A stretch of DNA of 64,000 bases from Fibrobacterota bacterium (GTDB lineage: Bacteria > Fibrobacterota > Chitinivibrionia > Chitinivibrionales > Chitinispirillaceae). This document shows positions 18,736-27,983 of the stretch, piece after piece. Where the stretch lies: positions 1 through 64,000 of the forward strand of contig JAEZKP010000035.1 of the NCBI GenBank assembly GCA_023436145.1. The letters are read 5' to 3'. Numbering within the stretch: position 1 is the first letter of the stretch; each line of letters starts with the position of its first letter. Made by a program: the position numbers and the translations under genes. The notes under the pieces were generated by a model. That model was given only the letters and a program-made list of their open reading frames with translations. It searched no databases and was not told the DNA's origin.

Positions 18736-19392
18736 GTGAGTAAAAATATGACAGGTCCAAAACCCACAGAAATTCATCCTATGAAAGGATTTGACCAGGT
18801 CTGTTATTTAAAGAATGTAATAAAGAATCCAAACATTATTGTTGGTGATTACACCTATTATGATGACCCGGTTGATTCTGAAGGATTCGAACGTAATGTG
18901 CTCTATCATTATCCGTTTATGAATGACAAACTGATAATCGGCAAATTCTGCGCAATTGCGCGTGATACTAAATTCATTATGAATGGAGCAAACCACAAAA
19001 TCAATGCGTTCACCACGTATCCCTTTTCAATTTTTGGCAATGGATGGGAGAGAGTCACCCCAAAGTTTGAAGATCTTCCCTATAAAGGAGACACAGTTGT
19101 GGAAAACGATGTCTGGCTTGGGTATGACTCTCTTATAATGCCGGGGGTTAAAATTTCCAACGGTGCGATTGTTGCATCACGATCTGTTGTCGTTTGTGAT
19201 GTTGAACCTTATACAATAGTTGGTGGGAACCCGGCGAAACCGATCCGAAAACGATTTACAGAAGAAACTATCGACCTTTTGCAGAAGATCAAATGGTGGG
19301 ACTGGCCTGTAGAAAAAATCACCAGACACCTGGAAATTCTTACATCCAATGATGAACCCAGGCTGGTTGAAGCAATAAAGGCCACAGATTAA
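18736..19392 (+). CDS. Vat/XAT-type acetyltransferase (streptogramin A acetyltransferase-like)
   Basis: A 218-residue left-handed beta-helix (hexapeptide) acetyltransferase. The order GDYTYYDD, LYHYPFMNDKLIIGKFC, IMNGANHKINAFTTYPF, GDTVVENDVWLGYDSLIMPGV, NPAKPIRKRF and KWWDWP matches Vat-type virginiamycin/streptogramin A acetyltransferases closely. The catalytic base is expected to be H87 in NGANH. These trimeric enzymes acetylate a hydroxyl using acetyl-CoA; chromosomal members often have unknown natural substrates. GTG at 18736 or ATG at 18748 could be the start. It is followed 37 bases later by the GIY-YIG-like gene. Confidence 0.88.
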   Translation: MSKNMTGPKPTEIHPMKGFDQVCYLKNVIKNPNIIVGDYTYYDDPVDSEGFERNVLYHYPFMNDKLIIGKFCAIARDTKFIMNGANHKINAFTTYPFSIFGNGWERVTPKFEDLPYKGDTVVENDVWLGYDSLIMPGVKISNGAIVASRSVVVCDVEPYTIVGGNPAKPIRKRFTEETIDLLQKIKWWDWPVEKITRHLEILTSNDEPRLVEAIKATD

Positions 19393-19429
19393 GTATTGAT
19401 TTAAATAAAACTATAGAGGCAGTACTGAT

Positions 19430-19789
19430 ATGGATAAAAAAGAACTGAAAAGATTTTACAAAGAGAACCCTAAACCAATGGGTATTTTTCAAATCAAAAA
19501 CCTGTCAAACGGGAAAATATTTGTCGGAAGCGGAATGGATGTAAACGGTAAAATTAACAGTTGTAAATTCCAGCTTGAAAATGGTTCCTTTGTCAATAAA
19601 GAGCTCCAACAGGATTTCAAAACTGCAGGTGAAAATAATTTCACATTCGAAGTTATTGATACACTGAAGCCAGGTGACGACCCGGCTCAGGATTGTGCAC
19701 AAGAACTTGAAACTCTGTTAAACATGTGGATTGAAAAACTACATCCATTCGATGAAAGAGGTTATAACCGGAAAACTTCAAAACACTAA
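19430..19789 (+). CDS. Small GIY-YIG-like protein
   Basis: A 119-residue protein of the short GIY-YIG-like family that begins with an N-terminal helix and a GIFQIKNLSNGKIFVGS strand pair corresponding to the GIY and YIG motifs (here GIF and FVG), followed by NKELQQDFKTAGENNFTFEVID and ETLLNMWIEKL. True nucleases need an Arg and Glu beyond these motifs; an Arg at the expected place is not evident, so catalysis is uncertain. It converges on the YitT gene with only 3 bases between the stops. Confidence 0.7.
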   Translation: MDKKELKRFYKENPKPMGIFQIKNLSNGKIFVGSGMDVNGKINSCKFQLENGSFVNKELQQDFKTAGENNFTFEVIDTLKPGDDPAQDCAQELETLLNMWIEKLHPFDERGYNRKTSKH

Positions 19790-19792
19790 AAA

Positions 19793-20632
19793 TCACCAAT
19801 GAGGCTGATTTCCCACATTTTCCCCAGTCACATCATGTGCATCCATAATTGCAATAAAAGCAGCAGGATCTCTTTTCATAACCAATGCTTTAAGAGAGGG
19901 CACATTTGACATGTTAACCACAGAATACAGGACGGATTTTTCGGCCCCCTGAAATCCACCCTTTCCATGTAATAAAGTAACCCGCCATTTGTCACCATTA
20001 TTAATATCATCAAGAATTTCTTTCCATTTAGCCGAAATGATCATCACCACCCGCCTTTTAGCCAATCCATGAAAAATCAGATTGGTGACTCTGACACTTA
20101 CAACAATATATATGATAGTAAATAAAACACTTTCCAAAGGAAACAACGCCAGCGATATGACCATTACTACCGAATTTATGATTATGCTACCTACTCCAAC
20201 CGAAAATCCAAACAGTTTATTTAAGATAGCACTGATAATTTCCGAACCACCAGCACTTCCATAAGAACGCAGCATTATTGCGATTCCGGTACCGGAAATA
20301 CTTCCCGCAAGCGCAGCCCCCAGAAATTTGTCCTCTATAGGAAGCTTTATTTCCGGCATTAAAAGCATTGCAGAATAGATCGTTATTCCCCATGCAGTAT
20401 AGAGTATAAACCGCAATCCCACGAATTTAAAGGCGAACAGAAAAACCGGAACATTTACGATCATATAAATTAATGAAAAAGGAATTGCCTGCCATTTATG
20501 ATATATGATAAGTGATAATCCGGTAAGCCCACTGGAGAGAAATCCAAAAGGCACCAGTATGGCTTTCACAGCAAAAGCACACAGGGCACTGCCTGTGGCA
20601 AGCAAAAATGTATTATAAAGAAATTTTTTCAT
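19793..20632 (-). CDS. YitT family membrane protein (DUF161-DUF2179)
   Basis: A 279-residue protein with five or six transmembrane helices (residues 1-190) and a C-terminal cytoplasmic DUF2179 domain (about 200-275) ending in DPAAFIAIMDAHDVTGENV. SYGSAGGSEIISAILNK is the conserved YitT signature. The function is not established for the family; transport or sensing is often proposed. I chose ATG at 20632; a TTG 11 codons upstream is possible but lacks support. Confidence 0.88.
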   Translation of the reverse strand: MKKFLYNTFLLATGSALCAFAVKAILVPFGFLSSGLTGLSLIIYHKWQAIPFSLIYMIVNVPVFLFAFKFVGLRFILYTAWGITIYSAMLLMPEIKLPIEDKFLGAALAGSISGTGIAIMLRSYGSAGGSEIISAILNKLFGFSVGVGSIIINSVVMVISLALFPLESVLFTIIYIVVSVRVTNLIFHGLAKRRVVMIISAKWKEILDDINNGDKWRVTLLHGKGGFQGAEKSVLYSVVNMSNVPSLKALVMKRDPAAFIAIMDAHDVTGENVGNQPHW

Positions 20633-20971
20633 TTTTCGAAAATCCCTTGGGACATGTGAACTCAACTTTTGCAGAAGTACTCTAAATGTTCAAGCCCCTA
20701 TATGCGAGAACCATGCCAATCAAAAATCAGCTGAAATTGCATTAAAAAGTGACATTGATCTGCTATCATCAAAGTTCTTTTACTTTCATTAATAACAAAA
20801 TCAATATACGTTTAGGTCAGATCCTTAATTACCGGAACCTGTTTATGGAAAAACTTATCCAGCATATAGAGATTAGATTATACACCCGGGGCATAAAACA
20901 TGTATGGAAAAAAATAATGCTGATATTTAATTTTCACTTAACCGCAAATACGATAGTCAGGTATTTACAGT
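20633..20971. other. Intergenic region without a gene
   Basis: A plus-strand ORF of 97 codons (20749-21042) overlaps the 3' end of the DHFR-like gene and has no ribosome binding site; it is treated as a shadow. No hairpin or repeat stands out. Confidence 0.4.
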
Positions 20972-21517
20972 CTAAAGTACTTCATACCGGCTCTGCACCA
21001 GACCGTTTTCGTACTGCCTGGTCAAAAGGTGCCGTAATCTGATGTCGCGAGCCAATGGCCCGAAAAGAGGTATTCCACTACCGATCAGTATCGGGATTCT
21101 GGTGATGATCAATTGGGAAATCAGTCCATCATTAAGAAAGCTCCTAATAGTAATCCCTCCATCCACATAAAGATGTCTGTACCCAAGTTGGGCCAGTTCT
21201 GCCACCAGAAGCACAGGTGCGGCAGACATCACTTTCACTTGCTTATTTATCTTTGGCGGAATGGTCAGCTGACGGTGACTGAGCACTATTACCGGCTTAT
21301 TTTCATATGGCCATATATCCATGGAAAAGACCGACTCAAATGTGTTACGCCCCATTACTATCGCATCAACGGTGTCAATAAACTCCCGATAGCCATAATC
21401 TTCATCCGGGTCTTCAACAGGTAACCAGTCTATGCTGCCATCTTTTCTGGCGATGAACCCATCGACACTGGTTGCAATAAAAACAGAAGCTTTCATTGTT
21501 ACACTGTCATTGCTCAT
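20972..21517 (-). CDS. Dihydrofolate reductase-like / RibD C-terminal domain protein
   Basis: A 181-residue protein of the RibD_C/YyaP-like group: ASVFIATSVDGFIARKDGSIDWLP at the start, AIVMGRNTFESV, KPVIVLSHR, YVDGGITIRSFL and the ITRIPILIGSGIPLFG block, all typical NADPH-binding features of the DHFR-like fold. It is probably a stand-alone NADPH-dependent reductase with an unknown substrate, not a true folate enzyme. AAGGG precedes the ATG at 21517. An in-frame TTG four codons earlier and an internal ATG seven codons later are alternatives. Confidence 0.87.
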   Translation of the reverse strand: MSNDSVTMKASVFIATSVDGFIARKDGSIDWLPVEDPDEDYGYREFIDTVDAIVMGRNTFESVFSMDIWPYENKPVIVLSHRQLTIPPKINKQVKVMSAAPVLLVAELAQLGYRHLYVDGGITIRSFLNDGLISQLIITRIPILIGSGIPLFGPLARDIRLRHLLTRQYENGLVQSRYEVL

Positions 21518-21570
21518 AAATCCCTTCAATCCACAGTACGCATTTCAGATTTTTTATTTAATAGTTATTC

Positions 21571-23388
21571 TCAACCGCTGATCTGTCTGTACTGATTTAC
21601 ATCTATCTGATATTCATTGATTCTTTTTGTCAACCATGCCCGATCGATTTCCAAAAGTTTTGATGCCATGGAGATATTTCCAGCGGTTCTGCCCAGAGCA
21701 TCCTCTATACCTTTTTTCTCTGCTTTGGCCCTTATCTCCTTCAAAGTAAGTGTTTTGGACGGTGTGTTCTCAATCTTTGAATAATCGGTTTGAGACAAAA
21801 ATAAAATGGATTCATCAACACGGTTCTGAGGTGAAAGCAGGATCGCTTTCTGAATCTTATTCTCCAGTTCCCGGACATTCCCCGGCCACTGATAGGAAAG
21901 AAGAGCTGCGTGAGCCTGAGGAGAAAGCTTTTTATGCTCCAGACCAAACTGCTGACAATACCGGTCGATAAAATACTCAGCAAGTACAATAATATCGTAA
22001 TCACGGGAGCGTAAAGGTGGTATAGTAACAGACAGGACATTGAGTCTGAAATAAAGATCCTGTCTGAATCTGGACTCCTTTACAAAAGTGGCCAGATCGC
22101 GGTTGGTGGCTGCAATAATTCTGACATCCACAGTAATCGGATCATGTCCTCCCAGACGCGTAATCTCGGATTCCTGCAGTACCCTGAGCAGCTTTACCTG
22201 CACATCCATGGGCATCTCACCAATTTCATCCAGAAATACCGTGCCACCATCAGTTACTTCAAACAGTCCTTCATTTCTTTTTACTGCGCCTGTAAAAGCA
22301 CCCTTTTCATAGCCGAAAAGCTCGGATTCTATCAGGTTGGCCGGAATGGCTCCGCAGTTTATGGCCCTGAAAGGTTTATGGGCACGTGGTGATTGCTGGT
22401 GAATAAAACGGGCCATCAGCTCTTTTCCTGTTCCGGTTTCTCCAAAAATCAATACCGGTGCATTAGTGGAAGCAAATGTGTCAGCCTGTTTTATTACATC
22501 TTTCATACTTTCACTCTGATAAATGAATCCTGGTACACCATCGTTTTTTATTTTCTGAAGGCGGGCTATAGTGCGGGCCTGATTCTGCCGTTCTCTGGAG
22601 TTGAGCAGTATCTCTGAAAAAAGTGGTGCCAGTGCATCACAGAGCTCCCTGTCAGAATTATCAAACTGTTTTCTCCCCTTCATCCTGTCCAGGTACAGAA
22701 ATCCCAGAATATCTTCTCCGCCAGTAAGCTGAGTGCATATTACTGAGGCAACTGAATTAGTTTCCAGTGAGTCAACATTGCTCTCAAGATCTTGCCAGTC
22801 AATATCATGCATGAGAACCGCTTTTTTTTCTTTTCTGGCCCACTCTATTGCTTTTGTGGAAAACCGGTCAGCAGGTGCATTGGATGGAAAGGTGGCGATG
22901 GTGGTATGCTTCTGAGTTGCTTCATTCCAGACAACAAGCCTGGAGGCATCGCAGGATAAAAGCATTGCAACACTGGTGACCAGCTCTTCTGAAAGATCCT
23001 GATCCCGGTTTCTGATCAGAGAAACCAGTATATTTATCACATTAAAAAGGGGCTCCTTTCCAGAGGATAATGTATTCTTATCGGCTGCCTCCCTGTATTC
23101 AAAATTCAGCCCCCCGACAGTGATAATATCTTTATGAGACAACTTACAGCTGCCTTTAATTTTTTTATTATTAAGCAATAATCGTATACCAGGTGAAAGC
23201 GGCTGAGCGACATAAGCTCCTTCGGTAAAAAGCAGTTGTACGGCAAAAGTATCAGCAGGACGGATATTCACTTGTATTGTGCATTCTGAACTGGAGCCGA
23301 TAGTCACAACACGCTCCGATAACCGGTAATTTCTGGAATCCTCCCTGCAAAAAAGACTTATTCCCTTCAACGCAGACATGCTTTCCAT
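21571..23388 (-). CDS. Sigma-54-dependent activator with degenerate FHA and GAF domains
   Basis: A 605-residue transcription activator. The N-terminal FHA-like domain (about 8-95) is followed by a GAF domain (about 110-280), an AAA+ domain (about 295-525) with Walker A GETGTGKE, the sigma-54 contact loop GAFTGA, Walker B TVFLDEIG and the R-finger region, and a C-terminal Fis-type helix-turn-helix (about 555-600). It should drive transcription from -24/-12 promoters. The FHA-like domain has IGSSSECTI in place of the usual IGRS and lacks the Ser-x-x-His pair, so phosphothreonine binding is doubtful. It is the last gene of a four-gene operon, 17 bases after the Ser/Thr kinase, which makes the kinase its likely upstream partner. 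Its target promoters are not known. Confidence 0.92.
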   Translation of the reverse strand: MESMSALKGISLFCREDSRNYRLSERVVTIGSSSECTIQVNIRPADTFAVQLLFTEGAYVAQPLSPGIRLLLNNKKIKGSCKLSHKDIITVGGLNFEYREAADKNTLSSGKEPLFNVINILVSLIRNRDQDLSEELVTSVAMLLSCDASRLVVWNEATQKHTTIATFPSNAPADRFSTKAIEWARKEKKAVLMHDIDWQDLESNVDSLETNSVASVICTQLTGGEDILGFLYLDRMKGRKQFDNSDRELCDALAPLFSEILLNSRERQNQARTIARLQKIKNDGVPGFIYQSESMKDVIKQADTFASTNAPVLIFGETGTGKELMARFIHQQSPRAHKPFRAINCGAIPANLIESELFGYEKGAFTGAVKRNEGLFEVTDGGTVFLDEIGEMPMDVQVKLLRVLQESEITRLGGHDPITVDVRIIAATNRDLATFVKESRFRQDLYFRLNVLSVTIPPLRSRDYDIIVLAEYFIDRYCQQFGLEHKKLSPQAHAALLSYQWPGNVRELENKIQKAILLSPQNRVDESILFLSQTDYSKIENTPSKTLTLKEIRAKAEKKGIEDALGRTAGNISMASKLLEIDRAWLTKRINEYQIDVNQYRQISG

Positions 23389-23405
23389 TAATGCGACCTT
23401 TCCTT

Positions 23406-24761
23406 TTACTTACTATTCTCAGTATCTATATAAATCCGGCCGAATGGCAACACCTGTAACTGCTCACTTTTAATAAATCTTCCATCAGTTCCGGTAATCA
23501 ATACTCTGTATGAACCTGCGGGAAGATTACATTGAAGAGGAGGTTTTGTACGGCTGCTCTCACCAATAAACTTACCATCTATGTAAACCAGATAATCAGA
23601 AGTTCCCGTTCTGAAAAAAACTTCTGCTATCAGAGATGGAGTTTCTGATGGATGATATCTGTATCGGATTAATGAATCTTTACCCGAAACCGCATTGGAA
23701 GCACGAAATATCTGCTTGTCAGGGAAGGATAAAGGAGTATATTCTGCACTTATCAGCCTCGGAGAGCGACTCAGAAACATGTAAACAAAAAGTATGATTA
23801 ATATTGAAATTGCTACAGCTGAACAAATGACTAATTTTGATCTGAACTGTTTTTTCTCCGTATTATCTGCAAATGTGCTTATCATCTTCAGAGCATCCGG
23901 ATTATCGGGAGTCTCCTGAAGAGTTTCAAGGCAAAGCCGGTAAGCTTCGTTAAATCTTTGTAATTTTAATAACTGACATGCAGAATCAAGCAGTGTTTTG
24001 CTCAGGTTTTGACGAATAGACAGATCAATTTCTGCTGTAAACATTTCCAGGCTTTCGCAAGTAACCTGCTGTTTCCATAACCGGTAAACTTCTCCGGCAT
24101 GAGCAGGCCTTTTTACCGGATCTTCATCCATAAGCATCTTAAAAAGTGGAAACTGGTGTGTATAACCCAGGATATTATTGAGTACTACTCCCAATGCATA
24201 GCAATCAGCCCGGAAATAATCAATCTCACTAACACCCTTTTTCTGCAGTATTTCTGGTGCGATATATCCTTTTGTGCCCCTGACAGAATTACTTTTCTTG
24301 CTGCGGTCATCGTTTTTCGTGGAAAAACCAAAATCAATCAGAAAAACACCTTCAGTTGCAGACACTAAGATATTCGCAGGTTTTATGTCCCGATGTGCAT
24401 ATCCACTGGCATGAATTGCACTCACAGCCTTTATCACACCTTCCGCTACTGCCAGACACAGCCTGCTATTCTGATAAATGGAGATGAATCTATTCAGATT
24501 AAGAGAACGGATCCATTGCATTACAATACATACATTTTCTTTCCAGATAAACACATCGTAGACCTGCGGAAAACAGGGAAGATGAAGCTGTGCCTGAGTC
24601 ACAGCCTCCTGAAAGTGGCGTTTTCTATGATCCTTTCTGGAAAACGGAATCATTTTAATAACCACTTGCCTGTCAAGCTGCTTCTGCCTGGCCCGGTAAA
24701 CAATACCGTAAGCACCTTTTCCGATGATAACCGGTGTATCAAATCCAGATGGGAGGTTCAT
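23406..24761 (-). CDS. Membrane Ser/Thr protein kinase with PEGA-like periplasmic domain
   Basis: A 451-residue PknB-type kinase. The Gly loop is G14-KGAYG, the ATP lysine is K36, the catalytic loop is HRDIKPAN with D125, and the metal-binding DFG is D143; all active-site residues are present. A regulatory/TPR-like segment (about 240-305) precedes one transmembrane helix (about 312-333). The C-terminal outside part (about 385-445) has a PEGA-like repeat (YVDGK-FIGES and LPAGSYRV-type). The ATG overlaps the TGA of the upstream lipoprotein (ATGA), so translation is coupled. It is probably a sensor of the envelope state that phosphorylates cytoplasmic targets, perhaps the adjacent activator. Confidence 0.93.
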   Translation of the reverse strand: MNLPSGFDTPVIIGKGAYGIVYRARQKQLDRQVVIKMIPFSRKDHRKRHFQEAVTQAQLHLPCFPQVYDVFIWKENVCIVMQWIRSLNLNRFISIYQNSRLCLAVAEGVIKAVSAIHASGYAHRDIKPANILVSATEGVFLIDFGFSTKNDDRSKKSNSVRGTKGYIAPEILQKKGVSEIDYFRADCYALGVVLNNILGYTHQFPLFKMLMDEDPVKRPAHAGEVYRLWKQQVTCESLEMFTAEIDLSIRQNLSKTLLDSACQLLKLQRFNEAYRLCLETLQETPDNPDALKMISTFADNTEKKQFRSKLVICSAVAISILIILFVYMFLSRSPRLISAEYTPLSFPDKQIFRASNAVSGKDSLIRYRYHPSETPSLIAEVFFRTGTSDYLVYIDGKFIGESSRTKPPLQCNLPAGSYRVLITGTDGRFIKSEQLQVLPFGRIYIDTENSK

Positions 24762-25429
24762 GGTGCCTGTTTCCCGTTAATACGCTCTTCTGCAAGAGCA
24801 ATCCATTGCTGCAGCTCATTGTCCAGAGAATCGCAAAGAACTTCGGATCTCCATATCTGCAGAGCCTCAATGTACTGTTTACGATAGTAGTAAAGAATCC
24901 CCAGGTTGAAAAGAATATCCCGGTCAGTCTTATGAATGCTGCCTGCCAGAGTAAATAAGGATTCAGCCTTCTGGGCAAAACCAAAAGTGGAAAAGATTAT
25001 TCCGCTCAGATTAAGAGCTTCAGAGCTGGACGGATCATAATCCAACGCAAATGTCAGCGCAATAAGTGCAGACATTGTGTCTGTTGATGCCAGCTTTTTT
25101 CTTCCGTAAATGATCCAGGCATCCTTAAGCAGTGAGTTAAGATAGTCGCGGTTTTCTATTGAACGGGCGGCCTGGAGTTGAACCAGTGCCTGCCGCCACA
25201 ATGTCGTATCCTGATTATGTGCATAAGACTTCTGAAGCAATGCCTTTCCCATACCCACCCGGGCCTGGAAATCTCTGGGGTTACGGTGGAGCTCCTCGGT
25301 GAAAAATCCTATAGCCATATCATAATCACCCAATGCAAGACTCTGGTAACCTCTTTTTACCTGGTTATCACTGCAGGAAAACAATATGACAGCACTCAGC
25401 GCTGCTATTATCCAGCATTTTTTGATCAT
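24758..25429 (-). CDS. TPR-repeat lipoprotein
   Basis: A 223-residue lipoprotein: signal segment with lipobox LFSC (Cys near 19), then tetratricopeptide-like repeats (DYDMAIGFFTEELHRNPRDFQARVGMGKALLQ and further helices to the end). TPR modules bind protein partners. The start ATG at 25429 overlaps the stop of the upstream gene (ATGA), and its own stop overlaps the kinase start. It probably bridges the outer-membrane protein and the kinase. A TTG or ATG further upstream would add a hydrophilic stretch before the signal peptide and is unlikely. Confidence 0.85.
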   Translation of the reverse strand: MIKKCWIIAALSAVILFSCSDNQVKRGYQSLALGDYDMAIGFFTEELHRNPRDFQARVGMGKALLQKSYAHNQDTTLWRQALVQLQAARSIENRDYLNSLLKDAWIIYGRKKLASTDTMSALIALTFALDYDPSSSEALNLSGIIFSTFGFAQKAESLFTLAGSIHKTDRDILFNLGILYYYRKQYIEALQIWRSEVLCDSLDNELQQWIALAEERINGKQAP

Positions 25430-27075
25430 CTCTTTTTCCTGAAATCTATCGAATACTGCCAATCCGTGATAAAAGCAACTGCCCAGTCACTGATCTCTAC
25501 AGGACAGGCCTTTGGAAGATTGGTCCATAATCTGTTTAGCTGCAATGAAAAAATAATATTTCCAGCCCGCTTGAATCTATGTTCGACTGAAACTGAACCC
25601 TGGAGGTCGGTATCCAATCGTCTCTGTGAATTTAATGAGCCCACCTTCTTTCCGGTTGTAATAACACTATTTGGTTTATCTGTGCCAAGAATCTGATAGT
25701 AACTTTTTTCCCCAGGATCAAATGCCAGATAATCAGTCAGATCACTTTTATCAAATTCATTCCAGCGGTAAAGTCTAAAGTAAATGTCAAATCCCAGCCG
25801 CATGCCAGGTTTAACAGTCCAATTTCTGTTAAGAGATATTGCTGAGTTAATTCCAGGTTCGATGCGGAAATGACTCAAAGGCATTTCCAGACTGACCTCA
25901 CTGCTGCCATTATTAATCTGATCAACATAAGAATGCCAGGCGGGGAGATAATTTTTTACGTTGAGCCCACTGGTATCCAGTGGATTATTCATCTCTGCAT
26001 CCCTATAGAATAAAGGTAGTTTGCCAGTCTTTACCGCATTGACATCAAAATAAAGATAATGAGAATAAGCTGCATCAAGTAAAGGTTCCTGCCTGGTTAA
26101 AAAAAACGAAGAATTTAGGGAGGGTGTAAACGAAACTTTCGATATGCGGTTCAAGTCCATGAGTATGGAAATGAACCCCTGCTGATAATCGTAAAACCTG
26201 CCTTCTTTGAGTGCGATGTTATAAGCGCCAATAGAAAACACCTTTTCCGTCGCCATAAAGCTATACACCAAACCATGAGTCCATCTCTTCACCCTGTAGC
26301 TATCATAATTATACACACTTCGCAACTCAATCCCCATCCTGTCAACCAGGTTATCCAGCCGGAAATACCCCCCACCCTCAATGGAGAGCGAATCAAAAGT
26401 GGAAGGTGCCGACATTGTGGAAACATCGGTATTTTTCCTTATCTGAAAAATTGCTCCCACAGAGAAATCCGGCAGTTTTCCGGGTAAATCGGTGAACTGC
26501 AGATTGGTAGACAACCGATAAAATCCGAATATCTGATCAATGGTGCGGTCTTCTGATGAACCAAGGTGAGTCCAGTAAGAGGAATCAGATAAATTAACTT
26601 TTTCACGCTCACCCTTTAAATAAAACCCGGTGTATAAAGAGGGAATGACTCGCCTTCGTTTTACAAAAACAACTTCACCCAGTTCTTCAGAAACCTGACT
26701 TGCAGCCTTGTCTGCTCCCAGGAACACATAAATGGAATAACGCTGTCTTAAAAGATCTTTTCGCAGCTTTTCAGTGCATATTTCCAAGGCAGACCTGTTT
26801 ACTGCAAGGGCGCTGTCCAGATCCCCTTTCTTTACAAACAACTCTGCCCACAGATAAAACAGGCTATCACGCGACAATCCCTGCTCGTAAGCCAGAAAAT
26901 AGGAGATAAGTGCCTCGTCATAACGATCCGCTCTTATAAAGCTATCCGCTTCAGCCAGATATCGACTCTTCTGTGCATCGCCGATGGGACCCTGCTGTGC
27001 ACATAAAACAAAAAGAAGAGGAGAAAAAAACAGCAGGAGTAAAGTGATGAAATGAATTCTTGATCTGATATACAT
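25426..27075 (-). CDS. Outer-membrane protein with N-terminal TPR and C-terminal beta-barrel-like region
   Basis: A 549-residue exported protein. A signal peptide (1-27, ending after LCA) is followed by a TPR-like helical region (about 35-130) and a long beta-rich region (about 145-549) of alternating aromatic strands typical of outer-membrane barrels. It is the first gene of the operon with the TPR lipoprotein, kinase and sigma-54 activator. No named family is recognised. The ribosome binding site is weak (AAGGA about 17 bases away). Confidence 0.75.
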   Translation of the reverse strand: MYIRSRIHFITLLLLFFSPLLFVLCAQQGPIGDAQKSRYLAEADSFIRADRYDEALISYFLAYEQGLSRDSLFYLWAELFVKKGDLDSALAVNRSALEICTEKLRKDLLRQRYSIYVFLGADKAASQVSEELGEVVFVKRRRVIPSLYTGFYLKGEREKVNLSDSSYWTHLGSSEDRTIDQIFGFYRLSTNLQFTDLPGKLPDFSVGAIFQIRKNTDVSTMSAPSTFDSLSIEGGGYFRLDNLVDRMGIELRSVYNYDSYRVKRWTHGLVYSFMATEKVFSIGAYNIALKEGRFYDYQQGFISILMDLNRISKVSFTPSLNSSFFLTRQEPLLDAAYSHYLYFDVNAVKTGKLPLFYRDAEMNNPLDTSGLNVKNYLPAWHSYVDQINNGSSEVSLEMPLSHFRIEPGINSAISLNRNWTVKPGMRLGFDIYFRLYRWNEFDKSDLTDYLAFDPGEKSYYQILGTDKPNSVITTGKKVGSLNSQRRLDTDLQGSVSVEHRFKRAGNIIFSLQLNRLWTNLPKACPVEISDWAVAFITDWQYSIDFRKKR

Positions 27076-27185
27076 TTGTATATGCCAGAAATCCTTTCGG
27101 TTACCCTGCCGATTTAATCGTAAAAACAGGAACCTATACCTGCCTATGGTCGCTTCCGCGAAGACTGGAATTGATTATACTATCC

Positions 27186-27908
27186 TTATCGAAAATTAAT
27201 AAAAGAGTCCCTGTTTTTTATTATCACTACAGTACTTCTTCTCTTATTCAACGGAAATGAGGAAAAACTCCTTCCGGAAAGGTCAAAAATTCCTTGTTCA
27301 TACCTGCCTGAAATTATCTCAAAACTTTGAACTTTACGATTGATTTTTATAGACGAAGGCTGAGAGAATGTGACACTATTAAGAATTTGCGAGTATGCGG
27401 CTCCTTTGGTTTTTAAATCCAAGGTATCACCTATGGCATAAAGCTCGTAACCACCCCCATACCTGGCGGTAAATATGATGTATTCTGACCAGGTACTATT
27501 AATACTGTCCAGAGAAAAAAATTGAGCAAATGCCTGTGGAGCCCATCCCCCATCAATAGTACAATCTTGAGAGGAGTCCAAAGCCAGAATGGTACCCCAG
27601 GGATCTTCCCATTCCTGAGTGGTGGAAATATACATAAGAAAATGAAATTTAGTCCAGTACGTTTCTGTAGTGTTTGTATCGATTTTGTGTCTGACAACGG
27701 AGAGATATGTCCTTCCACTGGAAGAAACATCAAAGAAGATATCCTGCGAGTCTGAAGTATTTAGGGCATACCAGTTTTCTGGAAGCATTAGTGAATACCC
27801 CAATTTCTTATTTGTGTATGCAGTCTGTGCCTCACCAGAAAAATCAAACAAAATCAATAAAAAGGTAATAACATGAATTCCAGTGCAGAACACATTTGAG
27901 ATGTGCAT
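27186..27908 (-). CDS. Secreted protein with PsbP/DUF1795-like domain and short C-terminal sorting-like tail
   Basis: A 240-residue exported protein. A signal peptide (about 1-27) is followed by a domain beginning LGYSLMLPENWYAL, resembling the DUF1795/PsbP-like fold. The last 35 residues (YEQGIFDLSGRSF-SFPLNKRRSTVVIIK) resemble the 'YDLSGR' strand of C-terminal sorting domains seen in Fibrobacter-type secreted proteins, though shortened. GGAG lies eight bases before the ATG. The function is unknown. Confidence 0.7.
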   Translation of the reverse strand: MHISNVFCTGIHVITFLLILFDFSGEAQTAYTNKKLGYSLMLPENWYALNTSDSQDIFFDVSSSGRTYLSVVRHKIDTNTTETYWTKFHFLMYISTTQEWEDPWGTILALDSSQDCTIDGGWAPQAFAQFFSLDSINSTWSEYIIFTARYGGGYELYAIGDTLDLKTKGAAYSQILNSVTFSQPSSIKINRKVQSFEIISGRYEQGIFDLSGRSFSSFPLNKRRSTVVIIKNRDSFINFR

Positions 27909-27983
27909 AATTTTTTCTCCAGGTGTGTACCAGACTTAAAAACGACTTTACATTGGCATTCTCAAGGTGAAGAAGGGATTTGT

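Noticed and set aside
20749..21042. 97-codon ORF overlapping the 3' end of the DHFR-like gene
   Set aside because: No ribosome binding site and it overlaps a well-supported gene on the other strand.
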